Assembly (NCBI RefSeq): GCF_000515335.1
Contig: NZ_KI911563.1
Span: forward strand, 2,504,255 to 2,568,254
DNA length: 64,000 nucleotides
DNA from: Cohnella panacarvi Gsoil 349
GTDB taxonomy: Bacteria > Bacillota > Bacilli > Paenibacillales > Paenibacillaceae
Reading direction: 5' to 3'
Both the position numbers and the translations under genes were made by a program. The notes beneath the pieces are model-generated. The model was not told the DNA's origin. It searched no databases and worked only from the letters and a program-made list of their open reading frames with translations. Numbering within the stretch: position 1 is the first letter of the stretch; every line of letters begins with the position of its first letter. This document shows, piece after piece, positions 29,721 through 38,207 of the stretch.

Positions 29721-29888
29721 AAGTTGAACCTTTATCGAAGAGCCTTTCGGCTCAATCTGTATTGCTGGTTTGTTCACCGAAGTGAACGTTTTATTACCGT
29801 AAATTACGCTCGATGTTCAGTTTTCAAAGAACAAGCTGCCTATCTTCTGGTTTCTCGTCCGTACTTCGTTCTCCGAAGCAGGAATTAC

Positions 29889-29917
29889 ATCTTACCGCGT
29901 CCGGCTTACGAATGCAA
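29889..29917 (-). promoter_or_regulatory. rRNA promoter P2
   Basis: Minus strand TTGCAT (29912-29917), a 17-bp spacer and TAAGAT (29889-29894), followed by GTAATTCCTGC. Between it and the 16S gene lies a leader with TTCTTTGAAAACTGAAC (around 29820), the usual boxA-like antitermination region of Bacillota rRNA operons. Confidence 0.8.
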
Positions 29918-29996
29918 CTATAAGTTTTTACCATTTCGTTCTCGTTGCCGCCATCGCCGCTCTCGCGCCCGCCTCGTCGTCCGAGGCAGGAATTAC

Positions 29997-30025
29997 ATCA
30001 TACCTCGGCCCGCGCGACAACGCAA
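29997..30025 (-). promoter_or_regulatory. rRNA promoter P1
   Basis: Minus strand TTGCGT (30020-30025), a 17-bp spacer and TATGAT (29997-30002), followed by the same GTAATTCCTGC as at P2. The two promoters are exactly 108 bp apart and share about 18 bp around the start, so they are probably a duplicated pair. Confidence 0.8.
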
Positions 30026-30118
30026 CGCGCAAATTTCCCCATATCGAATCGCGGGTAGGAACGTTCATCGACTTAGACTCCGGGCGAACTCGGGCGTAAC
30101 GCCTAACCGGCTACTCGC

Positions 30119-31153
30119 CTACATTTTCGACCGAATCATTAAGTATAGAAAATACGGAGCGCCGATAATGGCAACGATAACGCCGGTAGGCGTGTCCTGC
30201 AGCCACATTCTGCTTATCGTATCCGCACCGATGACGAGTAATCCTCCCACCAACGCCGAAGCCGGCACAAGCACTTGATGCTTCGTCCCGACCAACCGCC
30301 GGGCCAGATGCGGTCCGATCAGACCGACGAAGCCGATGCTTCCGCTGACCGAGACGCACGCGCCCGCGAGTCCGATCGCGGCGGCCAGCAAGCCGACCTG
30401 TTCCCTCGTCACGCGTGCACCGAGGCCGACGGCCATCGTCTGTCCGAGGTTAAGAACGTTAATCGTTCGAGATTTATACATGACATAAGGGATTAATACC
30501 GCTAAGAAAGGAAGCACCGCCATCACGAATTTCCAGTCCTGCCCCGAGAAAGTCCCCGATATCCACCGCGCGTAGAACTGATACTGCTCCGCATCGATAC
30601 GCTGCGTAATGACGATCGTCATCGAGCTGATTCCCGCCGTGATCGCGATGCCGTTAAGCAGCAACCGCGTAGACGAGAAGCCGCGGTGCTTGCGATAGGA
30701 TAGGCCGAAAACGATGACCGCGGATAAGCCTGCTCCCGCCCATGCAAGGAGCGGCAGCAAGTACACCGGCGATGCAGCAGGCGAAGCATAGAAAGCCGTG
30801 AACGCAAGCACGAACAACCCCGCTCCTGCGTTAATGCCGATAATCCCGGGCTCCGCCAGCGCATTGCGGGTGATCGCCTGCAGGACGCACCCGGCAACGC
30901 CGAGTCCCGCTCCGACCAATACCGATAACACGATGCGCGGCAACCGAAAAGTGAAAAGGATTAAATCCTGATCGCTCGTTCCCTCGCCGAACAACGTGCG
31001 CAGAACCTCTATTGGAGTAAGCCGAATAGACCCCGTATTCATGCTGACCAAGAAAACGGCGACTATGAGAACGGAGAGAATCGTAAACATGATCGTGATC
31101 CGTCTGCGTTCGCGCTTCTGAGAATCCGATAGGACGTATGTATCTTGAATCAT
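30119..31153 (-). CDS. FecCD-family siderophore ABC permease, second subunit
   Basis: 344 residues with about nine membrane helices. Family phrases: LPRIVLSVLVGAGLGVAGCVLQAITRNALAEPGIIGINAGA near 65-105 and GFVGLIGPHLARRLVG near 275-290. It pairs with the permease upstream; the two start and stop codons overlap as ATGA. AAGGAGG is 10 bases before the ATG at 31153. The reading frame continues upstream to 31552 but only as a shadow of the previous gene. Its stop is about 100 bp from rRNA promoter P1. Confidence 0.93.
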   Translation of the reverse strand: MIQDTYVLSDSQKRERRRITIMFTILSVLIVAVFLVSMNTGSIRLTPIEVLRTLFGEGTSDQDLILFTFRLPRIVLSVLVGAGLGVAGCVLQAITRNALAEPGIIGINAGAGLFVLAFTAFYASPAASPVYLLPLLAWAGAGLSAVIVFGLSYRKHRGFSSTRLLLNGIAITAGISSMTIVITQRIDAEQYQFYARWISGTFSGQDWKFVMAVLPFLAVLIPYVMYKSRTINVLNLGQTMAVGLGARVTREQVGLLAAAIGLAGACVSVSGSIGFVGLIGPHLARRLVGTKHQVLVPASALVGGLLVIGADTISRMWLQDTPTGVIVAIIGAPYFLYLMIRSKM

Positions 31154-32214
31154 AGCGATCTTTCCTCCTTGCGGGCCAGGTAAAGGAAGAAAGGAACGCC
31201 GATAATGGCGATCAGCGCGGCGACCGGCACTTCGGAGCCCGGATTGATCATCCTGGCCGCTAAGTCGGCTATAATGACGAGCAGCGCGCCAAGCACGGCC
31301 GAGCAAGGAATGATCCAGCGATAATCGACGCCGACTAACTTGCGCGTAACGTGAGGGATCAACAGGCCGACGAACCCGATCGCTCCGGCTACGGCTACGG
31401 CTGCGCCCGCCAAGATGAGGACGATCGCAAGTCCCGCCAGCTTGACTCGTCCCGAGCGGAGGCCAAGTCCGCGCGCGACGTCTTCTCCCAAGCTCAATAG
31501 CGTAATCGACCGGGAGAGCGCGATCGCTCCCAGAAGCGCAACGGCTACCCATGGGAACATGATCTCTAGCTGCGACATGCGAATGCCGGCGATCGCCCCC
31601 GCATACCAGAAGGACAAGTCTTTACCGATGCGGTAATACAGCGCGATCCCTTCGCTTATCGCCGTGAGCAGCGCCGTGACCGCAGCGCCGGCAAGCACGA
31701 GCCGCACGGGCGTCATCCCGCCCCTGGCCATCGAGCTTAGGCCGAACACTAATACGGCACCCACGCCAGCGCCCAGAAAAGCAATGAGAAGAAGTACATT
31801 GAACGATACCCCTTGGAAGAACGCGAAGACAAGCGCTAGGGCGAACCCGGCGCCGGCCGTCAATCCGAGCAGGCTGGAATCCGCGAGCGGGTTGCGGGTC
31901 ATCCCTTGCATGATCGCTCCGGCAACCGACAAGCCGGCACCGATAATCGCTCCGCCCAGCACCCTCGGAAGCCGCAACGCACGGATGATTTGATGCTCGC
32001 CCGAATCCGGATCGAAGCGGAAGATCGCCTCCCACACCGTGATGAGCTTAATGTCCTGATATCCGTAATTGACGCATATTGCGATCCCGAGCGCCAGAGC
32101 AATCAAGCCGATGACGATGATTGCCGTCCCCGTCCAAGGACGCGCGTATATTTGGTTCATCGCGTCGGCCGTTCGAACGTCGACTTCCGCGCCTTGCTGA
32201 CTGTTCGTCCCCAT
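31150..32214 (-). CDS. FecCD-family siderophore ABC permease, first subunit
   Basis: 354 residues, FecCD family: LPRVLGGAIIGAGLSVAGAIMQGMTRNPLADSSLLGLTAGAG near 75-115 and VGFVGLLIPHVTRKLVG near 285-300. It forms a heterodimeric membrane channel with the next gene for a ferric siderophore, as FeuB/FeuC or YfiZ/YfhA do. The start at 32214 has AAAGGTGG 6 bases upstream; an ATG at 32238 lacks an RBS. A Fur box lies 63 bp before it. Neither binding protein nor ATPase is adjacent. Confidence 0.93.
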   Translation of the reverse strand: MGTNSQQGAEVDVRTADAMNQIYARPWTGTAIIVIGLIALALGIAICVNYGYQDIKLITVWEAIFRFDPDSGEHQIIRALRLPRVLGGAIIGAGLSVAGAIMQGMTRNPLADSSLLGLTAGAGFALALVFAFFQGVSFNVLLLIAFLGAGVGAVLVFGLSSMARGGMTPVRLVLAGAAVTALLTAISEGIALYYRIGKDLSFWYAGAIAGIRMSQLEIMFPWVAVALLGAIALSRSITLLSLGEDVARGLGLRSGRVKLAGLAIVLILAGAAVAVAGAIGFVGLLIPHVTRKLVGVDYRWIIPCSAVLGALLVIIADLAARMINPGSEVPVAALIAIIGVPFFLYLARKEERSL

Positions 32215-32276
32215 AACTGCCACCTTTGTTCGTTGCATCGTGCTTGAAGAGCCCGTGAATCCGTTCCTTCATTGTA

Positions 32277-32291
32277 TTTGATAATAATTCT
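32277..32291 (-). promoter_or_regulatory. Fur box upstream of the FecCD pair
   Basis: TGATAATAATTCTCA matches 7-1-7 Fur boxes (TGATAAT-N-ATTNTCA) and lies in the short leader of the permease operon, implying iron repression. Confidence 0.75.
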
Positions 32292-32456
32292 CAGCGTCAA
32301 CACGGGACTCTGCGAGTCGCTTGCGTTTAGGCTAGTTTGCGGTATTTTCGGATGGCGGATACTGGCTAGGCCAAAGTTGAAATTGCTCTGCGAGTCGCAT
32401 TATATGAACGAATTGGTGAAATGCTGAGTAAAACCTGACTTTTCATGAATTGGTCA

Positions 32457-32499
32457 TTGACTTCGAACGATCATGGGCGGATAATACTTCGCATGCGAA
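32457..32499 (+). promoter_or_regulatory. Promoter and MarR operator of the marR-exporter operon
   Basis: TTGACT (32457-32462), a spacer of exactly 17 bp and GATAAT (32480-32485). Directly behind, over the expected transcription start, is the perfect palindrome TTCGCATGCGAA (32488-32499). This is where a MarR dimer would block its own operon. Confidence 0.75.
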
Positions 32500-32518
32500 A
32501 TAATTAAGGAGAATGCTA

Positions 32519-32953
32519 TTGGACGACAATCACAGCAAACTGCAGCAAATTTTGAACACGCACCGTGAAATTAATAAAGCGTTTCTTCATTTATTGCATA
32601 AAGCCGCTACCCAGCACGGAATCTCCCCCGTGCAGCTTATCGTTCTCGGCAAATTGTCCGAACATCCGAATATTCGATTATCCGACCTTGCCGACAGAAT
32701 GAGCATCGGCAACTCTACAATGAGCGGAATTATCGATCGTATGGTCAAAGCCGGCTACGTCTCGCGTGAACGAACGGAAGCCGACCGCAGGGCGATGACG
32801 CTGAACTTGACGGACAAAGGCTGGGAGTTGAGGGAGGCCACCGAGGAGACGAGGATTGCGATGCTTGAGCCGCTGCTGCAGCTTTCCGATCAGGATCTTC
32901 TGGAGTGGCATCGCCTTCAGAAAGAAATTATTCGCATTATTAAAACGAGCTAG
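32519..32953 (+). CDS. MarR-family regulator
   Basis: 144 residues. Winged helix with ISPVQLIVLGKLSEHPNIRLSDLADRMSIGNSTMSGIIDRM and the wing VSRERTEADRRAMTLNLTDKG. The frame has an ATG at 32513, but that ATG touches the SD sequence AAGGAG, so the TTG at 32519, 7 bases after it, is the likely start. It precedes a DHA2 exporter by 14 bp and probably represses both; the ligand would be a drug exported by the neighbour. Confidence 0.92.
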   Translation: MDDNHSKLQQILNTHREINKAFLHLLHKAATQHGISPVQLIVLGKLSEHPNIRLSDLADRMSIGNSTMSGIIDRMVKAGYVSRERTEADRRAMTLNLTDKGWELREATEETRIAMLEPLLQLSDQDLLEWHRLQKEIIRIIKTS

Positions 32954-32967
32954 AGAGGAAGTACAGT

Positions 32968-34443
32968 ATGACTAAAATGGTTACAGAAACGTTGCGAAGA
33001 GGTCCGATTATGGCTTCCTTGCTTATCGCCGCATTCGTGGCGCTGCTAAGCCAGACGGTACTGAACGTCGCTTTGCCTGTGATGATGAAGGATCTCGACG
33101 TTACCGAGAATACGATCCAATGGCTGTCCAACGGCTATATGCTCGTCAACGGCGTGCTTGTGCCGATCAGCGCTTATTTCATTAACCGATTCACGACGCG
33201 GCGTTTGTTCCTGATTGCTTCGATCTTATTCGCGGTCGGGACGCTCCTATGCGCCATTTCCCCCAACTTCGGAATTCTGATGACCGGTCGGCTCGTGCAA
33301 GCGGCGGGCGCGGGCATCCTCATGCCGCTCATGTCGATCGTCGTCCTTACGATTTTCCCCGTGGAAGAACGCGGGAAAGCGATGGGCCTCATGGGGATCG
33401 CGATGATCTTCGCGCCGGCCGTCGGTCCGACGTTGTCCGGCTGGATCGTCGAGCACTATGATTGGCGACTGCTGTTCTACATCATCCTGCCGCTTGCCGT
33501 CATCGCGGTAGTCTTCGGTGCTTATGCCATGAAAAACGTCATTCAGACCTCTAATCCGGATTTGGACGTTCTTGGCGTTATTCTGTCTACGCTTGGCTTC
33601 GGCGGATTGCTGTACGGCTTCAGCGACGCCGGCCGAGACGGCTGGAGCAGCTCGATCGTTATCGCCTGCTTAGTCGTAGGCGGTATATCTTTGCTGCTTT
33701 TCATCACGAGATCGCTCTTGACCCGGAAACCGTTGCTTGAATTCCGCGTGTTCCAATATTCGATGTTCTCTCTTACGACGCTCATTAACGTCATTGTTAC
33801 GATGGCGATGTTCTCGGCTATGATTCTGTTACCGATCTTCCTGCAGAACATTCGCGGATTCTCGCCGATCGAATCGGGCTTGCTCCTATTGCCCGGCGCG
33901 ATTCTGATGGGGATCATGTCGCCGATCACGGGAATGATCTTCGATAAGATCGGCGCCCGCTGGTTGGCCGTTATCGGTCTGGCGATCACTGTGGCCACGA
34001 CGTACGAATTCAGCGACCTGCACATCGATTCTTCCTATAGCCACATGATGCTGCTCTATACGCTGCGCATGTTCGGGATGTCGATGCTCATGATGCCGAT
34101 TCAGACGGCAGGACTTAACCAGCTCCCTCGGCGCCTGAACGCCGACGGCTCCGCGATGTCCCAGACGCTGCGGAACGTCGCAGGCGCGCTCGGCACCGCT
34201 TTGCTCGTGACCGTTATGACGAACCGTGCAAGCTCTCATGCGAAGACGCTTATGGCCGGCGGAGAGACCGATCCCGTGCAGATTCAGATGCTATCGACGA
34301 CTTACGGAATCAACCAGGCGTTCTTAGTCGCTACATGGATGACGGTAGCCGCACTCGTGCTTGCGTTCTTCATTAGAAAAGTCAAGCCTCAGGAAACGCC
34401 GCAGCAAACTCCATCCCCATCGGAAGCGCAGGCGCAGCAATAA
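32968..34443 (+). CDS. MFS drug exporter, DHA2 (EmrB/QacA) family
   Basis: 491 residues with 14 predicted membrane helices. DHA2 motifs include LNVALPVMMKDLDVTENTIQWLSNGYML (motif D1 region), GRLVQAAGAGILMPL (motif B-like with Arg) and GIAMIFAPAVGPTLSGWIVEHYDWRLLFYI (motif C, antiporter signature). It should expel drugs in exchange for protons. It follows the MarR gene in one operon. A His/Gln/Pro-rich tail ends it, and a strong terminator follows. Confidence 0.93.
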   Translation: MTKMVTETLRRGPIMASLLIAAFVALLSQTVLNVALPVMMKDLDVTENTIQWLSNGYMLVNGVLVPISAYFINRFTTRRLFLIASILFAVGTLLCAISPNFGILMTGRLVQAAGAGILMPLMSIVVLTIFPVEERGKAMGLMGIAMIFAPAVGPTLSGWIVEHYDWRLLFYIILPLAVIAVVFGAYAMKNVIQTSNPDLDVLGVILSTLGFGGLLYGFSDAGRDGWSSSIVIACLVVGGISLLLFITRSLLTRKPLLEFRVFQYSMFSLTTLINVIVTMAMFSAMILLPIFLQNIRGFSPIESGLLLLPGAILMGIMSPITGMIFDKIGARWLAVIGLAITVATTYEFSDLHIDSSYSHMMLLYTLRMFGMSMLMMPIQTAGLNQLPRRLNADGSAMSQTLRNVAGALGTALLVTVMTNRASSHAKTLMAGGETDPVQIQMLSTTYGINQAFLVATWMTVAALVLAFFIRKVKPQETPQQTPSPSEAQAQQ

Positions 34444-34447
34444 TACG

Positions 34448-34486
34448 AAAGGTGGAGCAAGGGTTGTCCTTGTCCACCTTTTTCTT
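34448..34486 (+). terminator. Terminator of the marR-exporter operon
   Basis: AAAGGTGGA...CAAGG pairs with CCTTG...TCCACCTTT, then TTTCTTTT. Strong intrinsic terminator just after the exporter stop codon. Confidence 0.88.
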
Positions 34487-34508
34487 TTGGCGCCCCTATT
34501 CCCACATG

Positions 34509-34808
34509 GATACGCCGCTGTAACGTTGTCTGGCAACGCTAATTCGACTCTGTCCCGGAAGTCCGCCGAAGTAACGTTGTCTGGCAACGCTAATTCGACA
34601 CAGTCCCGATGCTACTCCGCAGTAACGTTGTGTGACAACGCTAATTCGACTCTGTCCCGGAGCTACGCCGCTGTAACGTTGTCTGGCAACGCTAATTCGA
34701 CTCTGTCCCGGAAGTCCGCCGAAGTAACGTTGTCTGGCAACGCTAATTCGTCACAGTCCCGGAGCAACTCCGAAGTAACGTTGTGTGGCAACGCTATTTG
34801 TGTAACAA
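34509..34808. repeat. Tandem hairpin array 2: six units of exactly 51 bp
   Basis: The unit begins GTAACGTTGT at 34520, 34571, 34622, 34673, 34724 and 34775, always 51 bp apart. Each has the stem CGTTG-5 nt-CAACG; the loop varies (TCTGG, TGTGA, TGTGG) while the stem does not. In units with TGTGA the stem grows to CGTTGT-GTG-ACAACG. The array runs right up to the stop codon of the nuclease-like gene (34810). The same unit forms array 3. Confidence 0.95.
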
Positions 34809-34809
34809 A

Positions 34810-35484
34810 CTAATGTCTCCAGTTCCTGCTTGCACTTAGCTGATATCGATGAATTCGTTGATTGCCGGACGCAGCTTCAAGAATGTTCATCTGGATAAGG
34901 GATTGAAGAGTAGCTCTTGTAAAATTGTGTTTCTTTCCGAGTATATTTCGAGCATCTTCCGCAGTAAACGGGATAGCTGAACGTATAGCCACCCGTACAA
35001 GTTCACGCTGATAAATGTTCAAATCACGCATAAACGTGTCTTCTTTGCCATACCAGCACACAAGCATTCTGCGAATCGTATTCTGACAAGCGTCGGAATT
35101 TTCTTTAAGCTTGTCAATCGAGAATCGAAGGATATTCCAATTGGATAGCACGATCTCGTTCTGACGATCAAGCGCACGCGAGAATTGATCTCTATCAATA
35201 TCTCGAGCATGGGAACTAAAACCATCCGCTTCCGAAGCAGTTGGTTTTAGTTTTAAATCTAGGATAAAGGCAATATCAATAAAATATCGTTCGCCATTGA
35301 TTCCTATAAATTCATACTCCGGATGTAAATGCTCTAGCGTTCCTAGCACGGGCCACCATCCTTGTTCTAGCAACAACTTTTCCCCGAAACCATGACGCTT
35401 GTTCAATCTACGCAGTCTCTCTCCACCAGCTGAAGCTTTGTGCATATCCAGCCATTTTACATACGCATTTTCGAAGTTACTCAT
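34810..35484 (-). CDS. Candidate DUF559-like nuclease with C-terminal winged helix
   Basis: 224 residues, not confidently recognised. The middle part reads YFIDIAFI, then EADG, SHARDIDRDQ, RQN and WNILRFS, which follows the spacing of DUF559/Vsr-type PD-(D/E)XK nucleases (D...E-x-D-G...H...D...R...R...ILRFS). The C-terminal 65 residues look like a winged helix (FTAEDARNILGKKHNFTRATLQSLIQMNILE). It could bind and cut DNA or RNA; this is inferred. AAGGAGG is upstream of the ATG. It sits between two arrays of one 51-bp hairpin repeat and is slightly more AT-rich than its neighbours. Confidence 0.55.
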   Translation of the reverse strand: MSNFENAYVKWLDMHKASAGGERLRRLNKRHGFGEKLLLEQGWWPVLGTLEHLHPEYEFIGINGERYFIDIAFILDLKLKPTASEADGFSSHARDIDRDQFSRALDRQNEIVLSNWNILRFSIDKLKENSDACQNTIRRMLVCWYGKEDTFMRDLNIYQRELVRVAIRSAIPFTAEDARNILGKKHNFTRATLQSLIQMNILEAASGNQRIHRYQLSASRNWRH

Positions 35485-35507
35485 TACTCGCCACTCCTCC
35501 TTAGGAT

Positions 35508-35547
35508 AAAAAAATAACCGCCCAACTCCCGAATCGGGAATTGGACG
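35508..35547 (-). terminator. Terminator between hairpin array 3 and the nuclease-like gene
   Basis: Minus strand CCGTCCAATTCCCG pairs with CGGGAGTTGGGCGG, followed by TTATTTTTTT. It ends 10 bp before the SD of the nuclease-like gene, so it either ends the GNAT-array transcript or acts as an attenuator in front of the nuclease gene. Confidence 0.8.
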
Positions 35548-35602
35548 GTGTGCTTCACGCGTTTGTCAAAATTATACTTAAAATTAACTTATTGTGCAAC
35601 AT

Positions 35603-36005
35603 TCAGCATTGTGTGATAACGCTAATTCGACTCAGTGCAAGAGGTGTGCCGCAGTAACGTTGTGTGGCAACGCTAATTCGACTCTGTCCCGGAAGTGCGC
35701 CGCAGTAACGTTGTGTGGCAACGCTAATTCGACTCTGTCCCGGAAGTGCGCCGAAGTAACGTTGTGTGGCAACGCTAATTCGACTCTGTCCCGGAAGTGC
35801 GCCGAAGTAACGTTGTATGGCAACGCTAATTCGACTCTGTCCCGGAGCTACTCCGAAGTAACGTTGTATGGCAACGCTAATTCGTCACAGTCCCGGAGCT
35901 ACTCCGAAATAACGTTGTATGACAACGCTAATTCGACTCTGTCCCGGAAGTGCGCCGCAGTAACGTTGTGTGACAACGCTAATTCGTCACAGTGCCGGAG
36001 TCCCC
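35603..36005. repeat. Tandem hairpin array 3: eight units of exactly 51 bp
   Basis: Same unit family as array 2. GTAACGTTGT starts at 35654, 35705, 35756, 35807, 35858, 35909 (one base changed) and 35960, with a degenerate first unit at 35603. Loops vary among TGTGG, TATGG, TATGA and TGTGA inside the constant CGTTG/CAACG stem. The right end touches the stop codon of the GNAT gene at 36009, so it lies in that gene's 3' untranslated region. Confidence 0.95.
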
Positions 36006-36008
36006 GGA

Positions 36009-36416
36009 CTAAATCGACTTGATCATGATCATCTCGAGCGGTTCGTTGGGCAGCAACAAACATCCGGCGTCTTTGTAGCCGAGCTTCCGGTAGAAGTGTT
36101 GCGCTTCTTCGTTCGACTGTGTCGAAGTCATGACGAGCCGGAAGCCCCGCCTGCGCATTTCGCCCTCCCAGTGCAGGACGACTTGCTTGCCAATACCTTG
36201 TCCCCGATGCGGTTCGTCGATCCAGATCATGTTCATGAACGGCGTATTATCCCAGAAGTATCCGTACCTCATCCAGCCGATCGTCGTTCCGTCCGCATCA
36301 CGCAGCATGTAAATCTCTCGATTGTCTATTTTCTGCCGGACAAGAGAATGGGGCAAATGGCGATCTCTCTCGCATATGACTTCATAATCTTTGTCGGTAG
36401 CCCATACAATATTCAT
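36009..36416 (-). CDS. GNAT-family N-acetyltransferase
   Basis: 135 residues. The acetyl-CoA loop is HRGQGIGKQVVLHWE (Q/RxxGxG/A motif, about 73-87), and NEEAQHFYRKLGYKDAG is the usual C-terminal beta-hairpin region. Substrate unknown. GAGGTG precedes the ATG. The stop codon is immediately followed by hairpin array 3. Confidence 0.88.
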   Translation of the reverse strand: MNIVWATDKDYEVICERDRHLPHSLVRQKIDNREIYMLRDADGTTIGWMRYGYFWDNTPFMNMIWIDEPHRGQGIGKQVVLHWEGEMRRRGFRLVMTSTQSNEEAQHFYRKLGYKDAGCLLLPNEPLEMIMIKSI

Positions 36417-36483
36417 CTACTACACCTCATGTATATGGTACAATAATCCGTAAATTTCTACCTAATAAGGAGTTGTTGAGGCG

Positions 36484-36960
36484 ATGGCGCACTATTTATT
36501 CGATCAACTCGCGAAAGCGCGCGGCATTACGTTAAAGACGATGGATGGCGTTACGGAAGAGATAGCCGACCGCATTCCGGAAGGGTTCCGTAACCATATC
36601 CGCTGGAATCTCGGACACCTTTACGTCGTCCAAGAAAGGTTTGCTTTCCAATATGCCGGTCTGCCGCTGCATATGCCGAACGGCTTCAAGGAGCTGTTCG
36701 AATACGGAACGACGCCCCTGACTCCTCCGGCTAGCGTAACGCCGCCTACCCTGCCCGAGCTGGAGACGCTGCTGCGCAATCAATCGCAACGTATTCAGGT
36801 CGAGCTGGCCGATCGAATGCAAGAAGCGGTCGTTCCGCCGTACACAACGTCCGCAGGCTTTGTTCTAGGGACGCTGGAGCAACTGTTGAGCTTTAACCTC
36901 TATCATGAGGGAATGCACGTAAGCGTCATTAAACACTATAAAAAGCTGCTTGGCGTCTAA
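36484..36960 (+). CDS. DinB-superfamily four-helix protein
   Basis: 158 residues. DinB_2-type bundle with metal-binding His residues in WNLGHL (about H44) and NLYHEGMHVSV (two His near the end). Members include thiol-dependent transferases and many proteins of unknown role. AAGGAG is upstream of the ATG. It is divergent from the GNAT gene, and its end overlaps the serine hydrolase gene by 4 bp, tail to tail. Confidence 0.88.
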   Translation: MAHYLFDQLAKARGITLKTMDGVTEEIADRIPEGFRNHIRWNLGHLYVVQERFAFQYAGLPLHMPNGFKELFEYGTTPLTPPASVTPPTLPELETLLRNQSQRIQVELADRMQEAVVPPYTTSAGFVLGTLEQLLSFNLYHEGMHVSVIKHYKKLLGV

Positions 36961-37982
36961 ACGAACACTCTCTTCGCGCAACCAACGGCTTTATTGCTGA
37001 ATTCCTTCAAGTAGTCTATGTATGTTCCTTTGGCATCCCCGTAGTTTCCTACTCGGTTAACCATGCGCACGACCACTAGATCGAGCTCCGGAACAACCAA
37101 GACGAGCGGCCCGTATACGCCTACGATCTCATAAGAGTCCTTGGGGACGTCTTGGCCGATCAGGCACTCGGCCGCTTCTCCTTTCTTCACTAGCCATAAG
37201 CATCCGTTACGCGGATACATGGCCGGCAGCCAGGCGGGCGTCTGCACGGTGATCGCCGTGCGGACGACGGGCTCCGGCACGATCGTCTTGCCGTTGATAC
37301 GGCCAAGCTTCAGGTGCAAATACCCCCAGTACGCCAGTTCTCTAGCCGACGTGAATAGGTTGCCGCCGCTCCCGTCATTCCTCGGATCCAATATGATGGC
37401 GGAACCATGATCGCCGACGACGGGGACAAGCTTCTCCGACGGCGTCGTCTGCCATCTGGTCTCCCTTAGGCCCATTGGTTGGAAAACCCGGGTCTCGAGC
37501 AACTCCGCAATGGAAGAGCCCGTCGCTTGCCGGAGCAAATCGCACAGCAGGTCTATGCCCAAGTTGTTGTAGTCCCAGGCCAAACCCGGGTCGAATATTC
37601 TGGCGAGTCGTCCGTTAACGTCCAGGGTTATTCCGTGCGTATGGGTAAGCAGATGCCGGATCGTTACGCCTTCCAGAGCGACCCGATCATCTTGCTCCGC
37701 CGTAATATGGTTCAGTACCGGGTCGTCGAACGATCGGATAGCGCCATCGTGGAGAGCCCATGCCGCAGCCAACCCGAGATAGCTTTTGCGTACGGAAGCG
37801 ACGTTGTACTGCGAATCGGCCTCGGTCGGCCTTGAACCAGCTACTCCGCGATAATGCTCCGCGACGACTTGATCGTTCTGGATCACGAACAGCGCGCAGG
37901 AAGTGCCTCCGTTCGAACGGTTGATACGCTCGACGTAAGAGATTAACTCATCGTACGCCGGCGACGGGTTGCCGCTTAACAA
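36957..37982 (-). CDS. Serine hydrolase of the class C beta-lactamase family
   Basis: 341 residues. SxxK motif SVRK (S63, K66) and YxN motif YNN (Y138-N140) are visible; the third motif is less clear. No signal peptide is evident, so it is probably cytoplasmic and acts as an esterase or D-peptidase rather than a true beta-lactamase. The start is TTG at 37982 with GGAGG 13 bases upstream. Confidence 0.88.
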   Translation of the reverse strand: MLSGNPSPAYDELISYVERINRSNGGTSCALFVIQNDQVVAEHYRGVAGSRPTEADSQYNVASVRKSYLGLAAAWALHDGAIRSFDDPVLNHITAEQDDRVALEGVTIRHLLTHTHGITLDVNGRLARIFDPGLAWDYNNLGIDLLCDLLRQATGSSIAELLETRVFQPMGLRETRWQTTPSEKLVPVVGDHGSAIILDPRNDGSGGNLFTSARELAYWGYLHLKLGRINGKTIVPEPVVRTAITVQTPAWLPAMYPRNGCLWLVKKGEAAECLIGQDVPKDSYEIVGVYGPLVLVVPELDLVVVRMVNRVGNYGDAKGTYIDYLKEFSNKAVGCAKRVFV

Positions 37983-38207
37983 GTGCCTTCTCCTCCCCGT
38001 TAATCAATTGAATCTTGCCGTATCGCGATTCCGTGTCGCTCTCAATAGTCCTGATACTTTCTTATATCCGTGACGGATTTATCGATAATCCGGCTCATCT
38101 TTAGCAAATATCACTCGCTTCTTCGTGTATAATCTAACTATTCCACAATTACCCAATCGGCGATGAACAAATCTTGCTATTTTCTTTCGCCTAATAAGGA
38201 GCGCAAC

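Noticed and set aside
34810-35484. Restriction-modification or abortive-infection locus
   Set aside because: The nuclease-like gene has no methyltransferase or antitoxin partner, so no known defence system can be claimed.
34509-36005. CRISPR array
   Set aside because: Units are contiguous tandem repeats without unique spacers, and no cas gene is nearby.
34361-36022. Repeat proteins of 17-residue units over arrays 2 and 3
   Set aside because: Same reason: the 51-bp pitch keeps frames open. They overlap real genes and lack starts with an RBS.
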